Source: Verticiella sediminum
Lineage (GTDB): Bacteria; Pseudomonadota; Gammaproteobacteria; Burkholderiales; Burkholderiaceae_B
Length of the DNA: 64,000 nt
Direction: 5' to 3'
Assembly (NCBI RefSeq): GCF_007558815.1
Contig: NZ_VLTJ01000007.1
Coordinates: 248,001 to 312,000, forward strand
The notes beneath the pieces were generated by a model. That model did no database searches. It was not told the DNA's origin and saw nothing but the letters and a program-made list of their open reading frames with translations. Below are positions 33,105-41,353 of this stretch, piece by piece (position 1 is the stretch's first letter; every line of letters starts with the position of its first letter). A program made the translations under genes and the position numbers.

Positions 33105-34910
33105 TCAAAACGGTGCATTCGAGCCGTCGTCGCCCTCGCCTGTGGCATCGAGCAGATGCGAGAAGGCATCGATGGCCAGTTGGATATCGTCGCTGGTCGT
33201 GCTCTCCAGCGGGTTGTGGCTGATGCCCGCGTTCTCGCCACGCACGAAGAGCATCGCCTGCGGCAGGATCGCGTGCATGCACATCGCGTCGTGCCCCGCC
33301 CCACTCGGCATGCGATGCACCGGCAAGCCCAGCGCGACGACGGCCTGCTCCCAGCGCGCCATCCAGCGCGCGTCGCTGGGCGCGGCCGCCGCACGCAAGG
33401 TTTCCTGGATGCGGCAGGACACGCCCCGCCGCGCGCACACGCGCTCGAGCTCGGCGAGCAAGGCGTCGGCCAGGGCGTCGCGCCGCGCATCGTCGGGCGC
33501 ACGCACATCCAGGCTGAAACGGCACAGCCCGGGCACGACGTTGACCGCGCCGCCGGGCACCTGCAGGCTGCCCACCGTGGCGACCGTCTCGCGCCCCGCA
33601 GCGCCCGCGCGCTCGACTTCGAGCATCCATTCGGCCACCGCCATCGCGGCGTCGTGACGCGCGTTCATCGGCGTGGTTCCGGCATGGCAGGCGACGCCGG
33701 CCACCTCGCCCAGGTAGCGGCGGCTGCCGTTGATCGAACTCACCACCCCCAGCGGCAGCCCCATGGCGTTGAGCACCGGACCCTGCTCGATGTGCACCTC
33801 GACATAGCCCGCGTAGCGCGCCGGGTCGCGCGCCAGCGCGCCGATGGCCTGGGCGTCGGTGCCGTACGCGGCGAGCGCCTCGCCCAGGCTGATCCCGGCA
33901 GCATCGCGCAGCGACAGCCAGCCGGTATCGAAGGTGCCGGCGAGCGCGCCGGAAGTCAGGAAGGACACCGGAAAGCGCTGCCCCTCCTCCTCGGCGAAGG
34001 CCACCAGCTCCAGGCCCACCGCCAGCCGCCGCCCGGCGCGCGCGAGACGCTGTACGCAGGCCATCGGCACGGCGATGCCGAGCCGTCCGTCGTACTTGCC
34101 GCCGTTGGGCACGGTGTCGTAGTGCGAGCCGGTCAACAGATAGCGCGCGCCGGGCTGCGCCGGATGATAGCGGCCGACCACGTTGCCCAGCGCATCCACC
34201 TGCACGTCGTCGAAGCCGCACTCGCGCATGCGCTGCGCGATCTGCTCGGCGCATGCGCGATGCGCATCGCTGAGGTAGGTGACGGTGAGCGCGCCAGGCT
34301 CCGCGGCTTCGGTATGCCGGGCCAGCGCCTCCAGCCAGTCCCAGGCCGCGTTGCCCTCGGCCGGCACGTAGCCGAAGCGCTCGTTGAGCCGGATCTCGGC
34401 AATGCGATGGATATTGCGCAGCGCTTCGTCGAACTCGAAGCCGGGCGTGTTCGCAAGCCGGCGCTCGAAGGTCGCGAAGATCGCCTGCTTGGCCAGCCCG
34501 TCGCCCCGGGGGCCGCGCACGGCGAGCACGAACGGCAGCCCGAAGCGCTCGCGGTAGGCCGCGTTGAGCTCGCGGATGCGCGCCAGCTCCTCGGGCGTGC
34601 AGGCGGTCAGGCCGGCGCGATTCTGCTCGTCGGTGGATTCGGCGGTGAGCGTGCGCTCGCTCATGGCCTTGCCGGCGAGGTCCGGATGCGCGAGGATCAA
34701 CTCGCGCTGGCGCTCGCGCGGCGCTGAGCGCACCACGTCGGCCAGGGCCTGCTTGAGCGCGGCCAGCGAAGCAAAACGCTGCGGGCCGGGATGTGCGGCG
34801 AGCGCGGCCTGGGCGATCCACGGCGAGTGCTCGTAGATGCCGTCGAGCATGGCCGATGCATCGGCATCGGAGGCGGCGTTCAGAAGAGTCAGGCTGAGGC
34901 TGGGATTCAT
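33105..34910 (-). CDS. Bifunctional OHCU decarboxylase (UraD) / allantoate amidohydrolase (AllC) fusion
   Basis: A 601-residue fusion. Residues about 1-165 are UraD: catalytic H75 in AHPDLAGK, the ESTDEQNRAGL segment and AAYRERFGLPFVLAVRG are all conserved; UraD converts OHCU to S-allantoin. Residues about 180-590 are an M20/M28-type allantoate amidohydrolase with metal ligands in GSHYDTVPNGGKYDGRLG, AFAEEEGQRFPVSF, the HIEQGPVL block and PSGAGHDAMCMH. The two steps are not consecutive, since allantoinase acts between them, and no allantoinase is in the window. It is divergent from uraH across a shared operator. The start at 34910 is MNPSLSLTLLNAAS. Confidence 0.93.
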   Translation of the reverse strand: MNPSLSLTLLNAASDADASAMLDGIYEHSPWIAQAALAAHPGPQRFASLAALKQALADVVRSAPRERQRELILAHPDLAGKAMSERTLTAESTDEQNRAGLTACTPEELARIRELNAAYRERFGLPFVLAVRGPRGDGLAKQAIFATFERRLANTPGFEFDEALRNIHRIAEIRLNERFGYVPAEGNAAWDWLEALARHTEAAEPGALTVTYLSDAHRACAEQIAQRMRECGFDDVQVDALGNVVGRYHPAQPGARYLLTGSHYDTVPNGGKYDGRLGIAVPMACVQRLARAGRRLAVGLELVAFAEEEGQRFPVSFLTSGALAGTFDTGWLSLRDAAGISLGEALAAYGTDAQAIGALARDPARYAGYVEVHIEQGPVLNAMGLPLGVVSSINGSRRYLGEVAGVACHAGTTPMNARHDAAMAVAEWMLEVERAGAAGRETVATVGSLQVPGGAVNVVPGLCRFSLDVRAPDDARRDALADALLAELERVCARRGVSCRIQETLRAAAAPSDARWMARWEQAVVALGLPVHRMPSGAGHDAMCMHAILPQAMLFVRGENAGISHNPLESTTSDDIQLAIDAFSHLLDATGEGDDGSNAPF

Positions 34911-34967
34911 GTGACGTCTCGGGCGAAGCGAGCGCTCGGAACCATGCGAAATGCCGTCACGCTCGAA

Positions 34968-34982
34968 TTTTGTATACGAAAA
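34968..34982. promoter_or_regulatory. Operator candidate TTTTGTATACGAAAA between uraD-allC and uraH
   Basis: A near-palindrome around GTATAC in the 114-base divergent spacer, positioned to control both genes. It closely matches the site at 14533-14546 before hpxO. A GntR-type repressor responding to urate is a reasonable guess; no such gene lies next to it. Confidence 0.5.
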
Positions 34983-35024
34983 CTATATACACTTAATGCA
35001 CACGAACATCCAGGAGAATCTGTC

Positions 35025-35375
35025 ATGGGACTGAGCACGCACGTATTGGACACCGCCAGCGGCCGGCCCGCCGCGGGCATGCAGGTGACGCTGGAGCGCA
35101 CCACCGGCGGGCGCATCGAAACCCTGGGCATCTACACGCTGAACGCGGCCGGGCGCAACGATGCGCCGCTCATCGAGCCCGAGCAGCTCGTGCCGGGCAC
35201 CTACCGCCTGGCGTTCGCGGTGGCGGCGTACTTCCGGGTGCAGGGCGTCGAACTGCCCGAACCGCCGTTTCTGGACATCGTCAATCTGGATTTTGGCATT
35301 GCCTCGCCCGAGGAGCACTATCACGTGCCCCTGCTCGTCAGCCCGTGGAGCTACTCGACGTACCGGGGCTCCTGA
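35025..35375 (+). CDS. uraH: 5-hydroxyisourate hydrolase
   Basis: A 116-residue transthyretin-like protein that hydrolyses 5-hydroxyisourate, the HpxO product, to OHCU. Diagnostic motifs are the N-terminal LSTHVLD (H6) and the C-terminal YSTYRGS, with FLDIVNLDFGI and EEHYHVPLLVSPWSY between. No signal peptide, so it is cytoplasmic. The start at 35025 follows CCAGGAG. It is divergent from uraD-allC, whose product performs the next step, and its last 25 bases overlap the end of the convergent MFS gene. Confidence 0.96.
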   Translation: MGLSTHVLDTASGRPAAGMQVTLERTTGGRIETLGIYTLNAAGRNDAPLIEPEQLVPGTYRLAFAVAAYFRVQGVELPEPPFLDIVNLDFGIASPEEHYHVPLLVSPWSYSTYRGS

Positions 35376-36586
35376 GCGGTCAACGGGAGCCTTCCGCCCC
35401 AGACGATGACCGCTGCGGCTGCGACGTTCAGGACGCTGCACAACAGGAGCCCCGGCCCATAGCTGCCGAAGGCGTCGCGCAGCCCGCCGAATAGCGAAGG
35501 GCCGAGAGACATCGCGAGCTGATTCAAGGTGGCGGCGAGGCCGAAGACAGCGCCGAACGACGCCGCGCCGAACTCGCGCCGGATGATCATCGGCGCCAGC
35601 GTCGTGACGTTGCCCACGGTGAGCCCATAGACAATGCTCAACGCCATCAGCGCCCACGGACTGGGGAACAGCGCCATGCCGACCAGCGCGGCGGCGGCCA
35701 GCAGGAGTACGCCGGCGCCGGCTTTTCGCACATCGATGCGATCCGCGTAGCGCGCCAGCAGGAGCCGTCCGACGAATGCCGCGATGGCCGCGGCGGAAAC
35801 GGCCACTGCCGCGCCCCCGGCGCCCAGCACGGGGATGGCGATCGGCACATGGTGGCTGAGGAACCCGATCTGCACCATCAGGCCCAGGCCGAATGCAACG
35901 ACATGGCTGCGGAACTGCCGTGTGGCGAGCGCGCTGCCCAGACGCCACGGGACGGCCTGGGACGCATGAGTGTCCGGCGGGGCCGCGGCGCCATCGGGAA
36001 ACTGCCCGATGTCCTGCGGCCGCGTCTTGATGACCAGGGCAGCCAGCGGCAGCACCACCAGAATCGCGACAGCGGCGGCGAGCGCGGCTGTCGTCTGAAA
36101 GCTCCAGATGCGCATCCCGCCCATCAGCAAGGGCGTGCCGATCATGCCGCCGATGCTTGCGCCCAGCATGGCCGTCGACATAGCCCTGCCCTGGTGCCGC
36201 TCGAACCAGGGCGCGAGGGTGCTTCCGATGGTATTGGTGGAAAGAGCGGCCATGCCCACGCCCAGCATCGCGAACGCGGCGTAGAGGTGCCAGGGCTGCC
36301 GGCAGTGCGGCATGGCCATCACGCCCAGCGCCATCGCCAGGACGCCGGCCGCCACGACGACCCGTGGCCCGCGTCGGGCGATCAAGCGACCTACGCTGAC
36401 CATGAGCAACGCACTGACCACGTAGGCGCTGGTGACGGCGGTGGACACCGTACTGATGGAAAACCCCTGATGGTTCGTCAGCGCATAGACATAGACGCCC
36501 ATGCCAAAGACGCCCAGCGACCAGCTCACGGTCGCAAGCAGCATGCAGGCGGTCACGATCCGCCAGCCATAGAAAGTGGTTTTCAT
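35351..36586 (-). CDS. Major facilitator superfamily transporter
   Basis: A 411-residue, twelve-helix MFS carrier. The loop between helices 2 and 3 carries GRLIARRGPRVVV, and the protein has the oxalate/formate-antiporter-like (OFA) look of many betaproteobacterial MFS proteins (FYGWRIVTACMLLATVSWSLG at its start, with a W-F-E-R-H-Q-G-R-A block after helix 4). Such carriers usually move small organic acids; a urate or ureide role cannot be excluded from its position but is unsupported. Its 3' end overlaps uraH by 25 bases in convergent orientation. Confidence 0.88.
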   Translation of the reverse strand: MKTTFYGWRIVTACMLLATVSWSLGVFGMGVYVYALTNHQGFSISTVSTAVTSAYVVSALLMVSVGRLIARRGPRVVVAAGVLAMALGVMAMPHCRQPWHLYAAFAMLGVGMAALSTNTIGSTLAPWFERHQGRAMSTAMLGASIGGMIGTPLLMGGMRIWSFQTTAALAAAVAILVVLPLAALVIKTRPQDIGQFPDGAAAPPDTHASQAVPWRLGSALATRQFRSHVVAFGLGLMVQIGFLSHHVPIAIPVLGAGGAAVAVSAAAIAAFVGRLLLARYADRIDVRKAGAGVLLLAAAALVGMALFPSPWALMALSIVYGLTVGNVTTLAPMIIRREFGAASFGAVFGLAATLNQLAMSLGPSLFGGLRDAFGSYGPGLLLCSVLNVAAAAVIVWGGRLPLTAQEPRYVE

Positions 36587-36638
36587 CTTATTGCTCGACG
36601 TGCTCGAGAGCGAAGGATGAGGCAGGCGGCCCCGGCGC

Positions 36639-37277
36639 TCATCCGCGCTTTGCGGCAGCAGCGGCCAGCATGGCCGCGCCGATCGGGTGCAGGCCCTTCG
36701 CCTGCAGCGCCTCGCCGGCGCCGCGGATATCCCGCTCCTCCTTGTTCTGGCTGAGCTTGCGCTTGCCCACCAGCGAGGTGACGGCGATCTCGATGCCCAC
36801 GATGTTGCGCAACATGCCGTCGATGAACTCGGGCGTGGCGTCCGACATCTTCCAGGGCCGTGCTTCGCCGGCCTCGTGCCGGCGCGTCAGCCGCGCGACG
36901 ACGCCGCGCACGAAACGCTCATCGTCGCACACAGTGAGCAGGCCATGCGCATGCACGACCTCGTAGTTCCAGGTCGGCACCTGGCGATGCGCCTCGTGCT
37001 TGCTGGGATACCCGTTGGGCGAGACATAGCCCTCGGCCCCGCGAAACACGACCATCACCGGGCTGCCCGAAGCACCGCGCTGCCAGACCGGATTCGCGCG
37101 CGCCACATGCGCCTTGAGTACCCCATGCGCCCCCGCATCGGGATCGAACTCGAACGGAAGGTGATTCGCGTCCAGCCCCTCGGCACGGTGCGTGACCAGC
37201 ACGCCCAGCGGGTACTCGCGGATGATGCGAGCCAGTTCTTCGGGCCGGTGTTCGGCGAAGTGCGAAGGGATATACAT
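36639..37277 (-). CDS. paiB: FMN-binding negative transcriptional regulator, PaiB family
   Basis: A 212-residue split-barrel flavin-binding protein. The start MYIPSHFAEHRPEELARII and the blocks ANHLPFEFDP, YVSPNGYPSKHEAHRQVPTWNYEVVHAHG and IVGIEIAVTSLVGKRKLSQN are diagnostic of PaiB, described in Bacillus subtilis as a repressor-like partner of the acetyltransferase PaiA. No PaiA-like gene is adjacent. It has no recognisable DNA-binding domain, so an enzymatic role is also possible. The start at 37277 has no clear ribosome site. A 27-bp palindrome lies 55 bases upstream. Confidence 0.9.
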   Translation of the reverse strand: MYIPSHFAEHRPEELARIIREYPLGVLVTHRAEGLDANHLPFEFDPDAGAHGVLKAHVARANPVWQRGASGSPVMVVFRGAEGYVSPNGYPSKHEAHRQVPTWNYEVVHAHGLLTVCDDERFVRGVVARLTRRHEAGEARPWKMSDATPEFIDGMLRNIVGIEIAVTSLVGKRKLSQNKEERDIRGAGEALQAKGLHPIGAAMLAAAAAKRG

Positions 37278-37331
37278 CGTAGGCGAGCCAACGCGCGGTA
37301 TGAACGGCCTTTACTTTCATGGCAAACCGGC

Positions 37332-37358
37332 ATGATGGGAAGATCCAGTTCCCATCAT
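37332..37358. promoter_or_regulatory. 27-bp inverted repeat upstream of paiB
   Basis: Perfect 10-bp arms ATGATGGGAA and TTCCCATCAT flank a 7-base centre, 55 bases before the paiB start. It is followed by TTTT on the plus strand, but no plus-strand gene ends here, so an operator is more likely than a terminator. Confidence 0.45.
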
Positions 37359-37410
37359 TTTCAATGGGCCAGTTTCACGAAGCGACTGACGCCGGCCTGC
37401 CGCCACGGTG

Positions 37411-37444
37411 AAATGAAAGAGCCCTCCGCATGACCGGAGGGCTC
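37411..37444 (-). terminator. Rho-independent terminator of fumarase-thiolase genes
   Basis: Read on the minus strand, a perfect 10-bp stem (GAGCCCTCCG with CGGAGGGCTC) and 6-base loop is followed by TTTCATTTC. It lies 60 bases after the thiolase stop codon. Confidence 0.8.
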
Positions 37445-37503
37445 ATCCCCGCGCCGCCTTCGGCAGCACGGGCAACGCCGCGCGGACAGCCGCGGCGCGC
37501 GTC

Positions 37504-38706
37504 TTAGACGCGCTCGATGATGATGGCGATGCCCTGGCCCACGCCGATGCACATGGTGCACAGCGCGTAGCGCCCGCCGGTGGCCTGCAGTTGATACAGG
37601 GCGGTCATGGCCAGGCGGGCACCGGAGGCGCCCAGGGGGTGGCCGATGGCGATCGCGCCGCCGTTCGGGTTCACGCGCGGGTCCAGGTCCTGCAGGCCGA
37701 GGTCGCGGGTGACGGCCAGGCCTTGCGCGGCGAAGGCTTCGTTCAGCTCGATGACGTCCATCTGCTCGAGCGTGAGGCCGGCCTTGGCCAGCACCTTGCG
37801 GGTGGCCGAAATGGGGCCGATGCCCATGATGCGCGGCTCTACGCCGGAGGTGGCGGCGGCGACCACGCGTGCGCGCGGCGTCATGCCGTGGCGGGCGGCC
37901 GCGGCTTCGGAGGCGATCAGCAGCGCGCCGGCGCCGTCGTTCACGCCGGAGGCGTTGCCGGCCGTGACGGTGCCGCCGGGCTTGACCACGCCCTTGAGCT
38001 TGGCGAGCTGCTCGATGGTGGTCTGGGGACGCGGATGCTCGTCGGTGTCGACGACGAGCGGATCGCCCTTCTTCTGCGGGATGCTGAGCGGCGAGATCTC
38101 GGACTTGAAGAAACCGCGCTCCTGAGCGGCGGCCCAGCGCTGCTGGCTGCGCAGGGCGAAGGCATCCTGGTCTTCGCGGTTGATGCCGAACTGCTCGGCC
38201 ACGTTCTCGGCGGTCTCGGGCATGGAATCCACGCCGAACCTGGCCTTGAACGCCGGGTTGATGAAGCGCCAGCCGATGGTGGTGTCTTCGATCTTGGCCA
38301 CGCGCGAGAAGGCCGAGTCGGCCTTGCCCATGACGAAAGGCGCGCGGCTCATGCTTTCCACGCCGCCGGCGATGCCGAACTCGATCTCGCCCGACTTGAT
38401 GGCGCGCGAGATGACGCCGATGGCGTCCAGGCTCGAGCCGCACAGGCGGTTGATGGTGCTGGCCGGCACTTGCTGGGGCATGCCCGCCAGCAGAAGCGCC
38501 ATGCGTGCGACGTTGCGGTTGTCTTCGCCGGCCTGGTTGGCGCAGCCGTAGACCACGTCTTCGACGGCGCCCCAGTCGACGTTGGGATTGCGCGCCATCA
38601 GGGCGGCCAGCGGTGCGGCGGCGAGATCGTCGGTGCGGACCGAGGACAAGGCGCCGCCGTAGCGGCCGATGGGGGTGCGGATTGCGTCGCAGATAAAGGC
38701 TTGCAC
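37504..38706 (-). CDS. pcaF: Acetyl-CoA C-acyltransferase, 3-oxoadipyl-CoA thiolase type
   Basis: A 400-residue thiolase. The acylated cysteine is C89 (NRLCGSSLDA), the catalytic histidine is in AIAIGHPLGASGARL and the second cysteine in YALCTMCIGVGQG. The N-terminus AFICDAIRTPIGRYGGALSS and length of 400 are typical of beta-ketoadipyl-CoA thiolase (PcaF/PaaJ), which cleaves 3-oxoadipyl-CoA to succinyl-CoA and acetyl-CoA at the end of aromatic ring breakdown. The start is GTG at 38706, 10 bases after AGGAG. No other pca genes are adjacent, so the exact role is uncertain. It follows the fumarase gene after 20 bases. Confidence 0.85.
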   Translation of the reverse strand: MQAFICDAIRTPIGRYGGALSSVRTDDLAAAPLAALMARNPNVDWGAVEDVVYGCANQAGEDNRNVARMALLLAGMPQQVPASTINRLCGSSLDAIGVISRAIKSGEIEFGIAGGVESMSRAPFVMGKADSAFSRVAKIEDTTIGWRFINPAFKARFGVDSMPETAENVAEQFGINREDQDAFALRSQQRWAAAQERGFFKSEISPLSIPQKKGDPLVVDTDEHPRPQTTIEQLAKLKGVVKPGGTVTAGNASGVNDGAGALLIASEAAAARHGMTPRARVVAAATSGVEPRIMGIGPISATRKVLAKAGLTLEQMDVIELNEAFAAQGLAVTRDLGLQDLDPRVNPNGGAIAIGHPLGASGARLAMTALYQLQATGGRYALCTMCIGVGQGIAIIIERV

Positions 38707-38726
38707 GATAAAAAACTCCTAGGTGA

Positions 38727-40277
38727 TCAGTTGGCCGCGCCGGCGGTGGCACAGGACTCGGCGGCGCTGGCCATCTGTTCGATGCGCGCCTTCCAGGTCT
38801 TGGGGCCGGTCTGGTGGACCGAGGTTCCCCGCGCGTCCACCGCGACGGTGACCGGCATGTCTTCGACTTCGAATTCGTGGATGGCTTCCATGCCCAGGTC
38901 GTCGAAGGCCAGGACCTTGGCCGAGCGGATGGCGCGCGCCACGAGGTAGGCCGCCCCGCCCACAGCCATCAGGTAGGCCGCACCATGGCGGCGGATGGCG
39001 TCGATCGCGACCGGCCCGCGTTCGGCCTTGCCGACCATCACCAGCAGGCCGGTCTTCTCGAGCATCATGTCGGTGAAACCGTCCATGCGGGTGGCGGTGG
39101 TGGGGCCTGCCGGGCCCACGGCCTCGTCGCGCACGGCGTCGACCGGACCCACATAGTAGATCGCACGGTTGGCGAAATCCACCGGCAGCGATTCGCCGGC
39201 CTCGATCAGCTTCTTCATGCGTATGTGGGCGGCATCGCGGCCGGTGAGCAGCTTGCCCGAGAGCAGCAGGGTCTCGCCCGGCTGCCAGGAGGCGACTTCC
39301 TCCGGCGTGAGGCTGTCCAGGTTCACGCGACGCGACTGCTCATAGTCGGGCGCCCAGGAAATATCGGGCCACTCGGACAGCGCCGGCGGCTGCAGGTCGG
39401 CCGCGCCCGAGCCGTCGAGCACGAAATGCACGTGGCGCGTGGCCGCGCAGTTCGGAATCATGGCGATGGGCTTGGAAGCCGCATGCGTCGGGAAGGTCTT
39501 GATCTTGATGTCGAGCACCGTGGTCAGGCCGCCCAGGCCCTGCGCACCGATGCCCAGGGCGTTGATGCGGTTGTAGAGCTCCACCCGCATCTCTTCCAAC
39601 TCGTTGGCCGGGCCGCGCTCGAGCAGCGCGGTCATGTCGAGGTCTTCCATCAGCGATTCCTTGGCCATCAGCATGGCCTTCTCGGCGGTGCCGCCGACAC
39701 CGATCCCGAGCATGCCGGGCGGGCACCAGCCGGCGCCCATCTTCGGCACCTGCTCGAGCACCCAGTCGACGATGGAGTCGCCCGGGTTGAGCATGGCGAA
39801 CTTGGCCTTGTTCTCCGAGCCGCCGCCCTTGGCGGCGACCTGCACGTCGATGGTGTCGCCGGGCACCAGCTCGACGCTCACGATACAGGGCGTGTTGTCG
39901 CGCGTGTTCTTGCGCGCGAAGATCGGATCGCCCACGATGGAGGCGCGCAGCGGGTTGTCCGGGTTCAGGTAGCCGCGGCGCACGCCCTCGTCGCACAGAT
40001 CCTGCAGCGACTGCGTACAGGGCTCGATGCGCACGTTCATGCCGATCTTCAGGAACACGTTGACCACGCCGGTATCCTGGCAGATCGGCCGACGGCCCTC
40101 GCGGCACATGCGCGAGTTGGTGAGGATCTGCGCCATCGCGTCGCGCGCGGCCGGGCTCTGCTCGCGCTCGTAGGCCTTGGCGAGATGGCGGATGTAGTCG
40201 GTCGGGTGGTAGGTGCTGATGAACTGGACGGCATCGGCAATCGATTGCACGAGGTCGTCGGCGCGGATGATGGTCAT
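38727..40277 (-). CDS. Fumarate hydratase class I
   Basis: A 516-residue iron-sulfur fumarase that interconverts fumarate and malate. Cluster cysteines are in RPICQDTGVVNVF, GWCPPGMLGIG and IPNCAATRHVHF. The C-terminal beta domain has LLSGKLLTGRDAAHIR and YYVGPVDAVRDEAVGPAGPTTATRMD. Both alpha and beta parts are in one chain, as in FumA. The start at 40277 is MTIIRADDLVQSIADA; no clear ribosome site. It precedes the thiolase on the same strand and may be co-transcribed; products of the thiolase (succinyl-CoA) and fumarase meet in the TCA cycle. Confidence 0.94.
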   Translation of the reverse strand: MTIIRADDLVQSIADAVQFISTYHPTDYIRHLAKAYEREQSPAARDAMAQILTNSRMCREGRRPICQDTGVVNVFLKIGMNVRIEPCTQSLQDLCDEGVRRGYLNPDNPLRASIVGDPIFARKNTRDNTPCIVSVELVPGDTIDVQVAAKGGGSENKAKFAMLNPGDSIVDWVLEQVPKMGAGWCPPGMLGIGVGGTAEKAMLMAKESLMEDLDMTALLERGPANELEEMRVELYNRINALGIGAQGLGGLTTVLDIKIKTFPTHAASKPIAMIPNCAATRHVHFVLDGSGAADLQPPALSEWPDISWAPDYEQSRRVNLDSLTPEEVASWQPGETLLLSGKLLTGRDAAHIRMKKLIEAGESLPVDFANRAIYYVGPVDAVRDEAVGPAGPTTATRMDGFTDMMLEKTGLLVMVGKAERGPVAIDAIRRHGAAYLMAVGGAAYLVARAIRSAKVLAFDDLGMEAIHEFEVEDMPVTVAVDARGTSVHQTGPKTWKARIEQMASAAESCATAGAAN

Positions 40278-40463
40278 GGTATGAACGCGGTCGGAAAGCC
40301 GGATAGTGTAATCGCCGGTGATCATACTACCGACCCGCGCCGTCTTCGCCCGCCCTGCCCGTGCTTCGTTACGCTGGGGCGGCGCCGATCGCATCCGACG
40401 AAACTGCCGTCACCGGCGCCCCCGCCGGCGGGCCTGCGGGCATGCGCTGGCTCCCTTGCATTC

Positions 40464-41312
40464 TCAAGCCTTGCGCGTTCGTGCCAGAAAGCGGTTGATC
40501 GCCAACGTGAGCACGGTGGTGATGGCGATCAGCAGCAGCGACAGCGTGGCACCGAAGGGCCAGTTGTTCTTGACGAGGATCTCGTCGGCCACCACCGGCG
40601 CCATCATCCGGAAACCGGGCCCACCGAGCAGCATCGGGGTGGCGTAGGCGTTCATCGCCAGAATGAACGACATCAGCGCCGCGGCAAGCACGCCCGGCAT
40701 GGCCAGCGGCAGCGTCACCAGCCGCCAGGTCTCGAACGACGTGGCGCCCAGGCTGAGCGAGGCTTCCTCGGCCGAGCGGTCGATGCCCTCGAGCACGCTC
40801 TGGATCGTCAGCACCACGAACGGCAGGTTCACCGACAGCAGGCCGATCAGCACCGCCGCCGGCGTGTACATGATGTCCACGGGAGCATCGAGGATGCCGC
40901 TGAAAAGGCCGACCTGGTTGACCAGCCCCTGTTGGCCGAAGGCCACCATCCAGCCGGCCGCGCGCACCGCGTTGCCCACGAACAACGGCACGATCACGCA
41001 CAGCAGCAAAAGGCTTTTGTAGCGCGATGTGGTCCGCGCGAGGAACTGCGCGAGCGGCAGCCCCAGCACGATGCACAGCGCCGTCACCAGCGCCGCCATG
41101 AAGATGGTCTTGCCCAGGATGCCGCGATAGTACGGGTCGAGGAACGCCTGGACATAGTTCGCGCCGGTCAGGGCCTCGACCATGAATTCGCCCGGCACGT
41201 AGCGGTTCAGGCTGTAGCGCAACAGCAGGAGCAGCGGCAGCACCAGGAAGATGATGGTGACCAGCGTGGCCGGCGCGACCAGCGCGGCCGCGCGCAAACG
41301 ATTCGTTTCCAA
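40464..41312 (-). CDS. ABC transporter permease, PotB type
   Basis: A 282-residue inner-membrane permease of the spermidine/putrescine/opine group with six hydrophobic segments. The coupling motif is EEASLSLGATSFETWRLVTLPLA-like, ending in PLAMPGVLAA. No ATG fits; the frame opens at TTG 41312 (LETNRLRAAALVAPAT), with GAGGA 8 bases upstream, so a rare TTG start is likely. It is the last gene of the unit 45321-40464 (dipeptidase-like, PotC-like, PotA-like, PotD-like, PotB-like). Confidence 0.87.
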   Translation of the reverse strand: METNRLRAAALVAPATLVTIIFLVLPLLLLLRYSLNRYVPGEFMVEALTGANYVQAFLDPYYRGILGKTIFMAALVTALCIVLGLPLAQFLARTTSRYKSLLLLCVIVPLFVGNAVRAAGWMVAFGQQGLVNQVGLFSGILDAPVDIMYTPAAVLIGLLSVNLPFVVLTIQSVLEGIDRSAEEASLSLGATSFETWRLVTLPLAMPGVLAAALMSFILAMNAYATPMLLGGPGFRMMAPVVADEILVKNNWPFGATLSLLLIAITTVLTLAINRFLARTRKA

Positions 41313-41353
41313 GGCGGTTCCTCTGTCTCTTTCCCGTTGCGCCGAGCCCGGAC

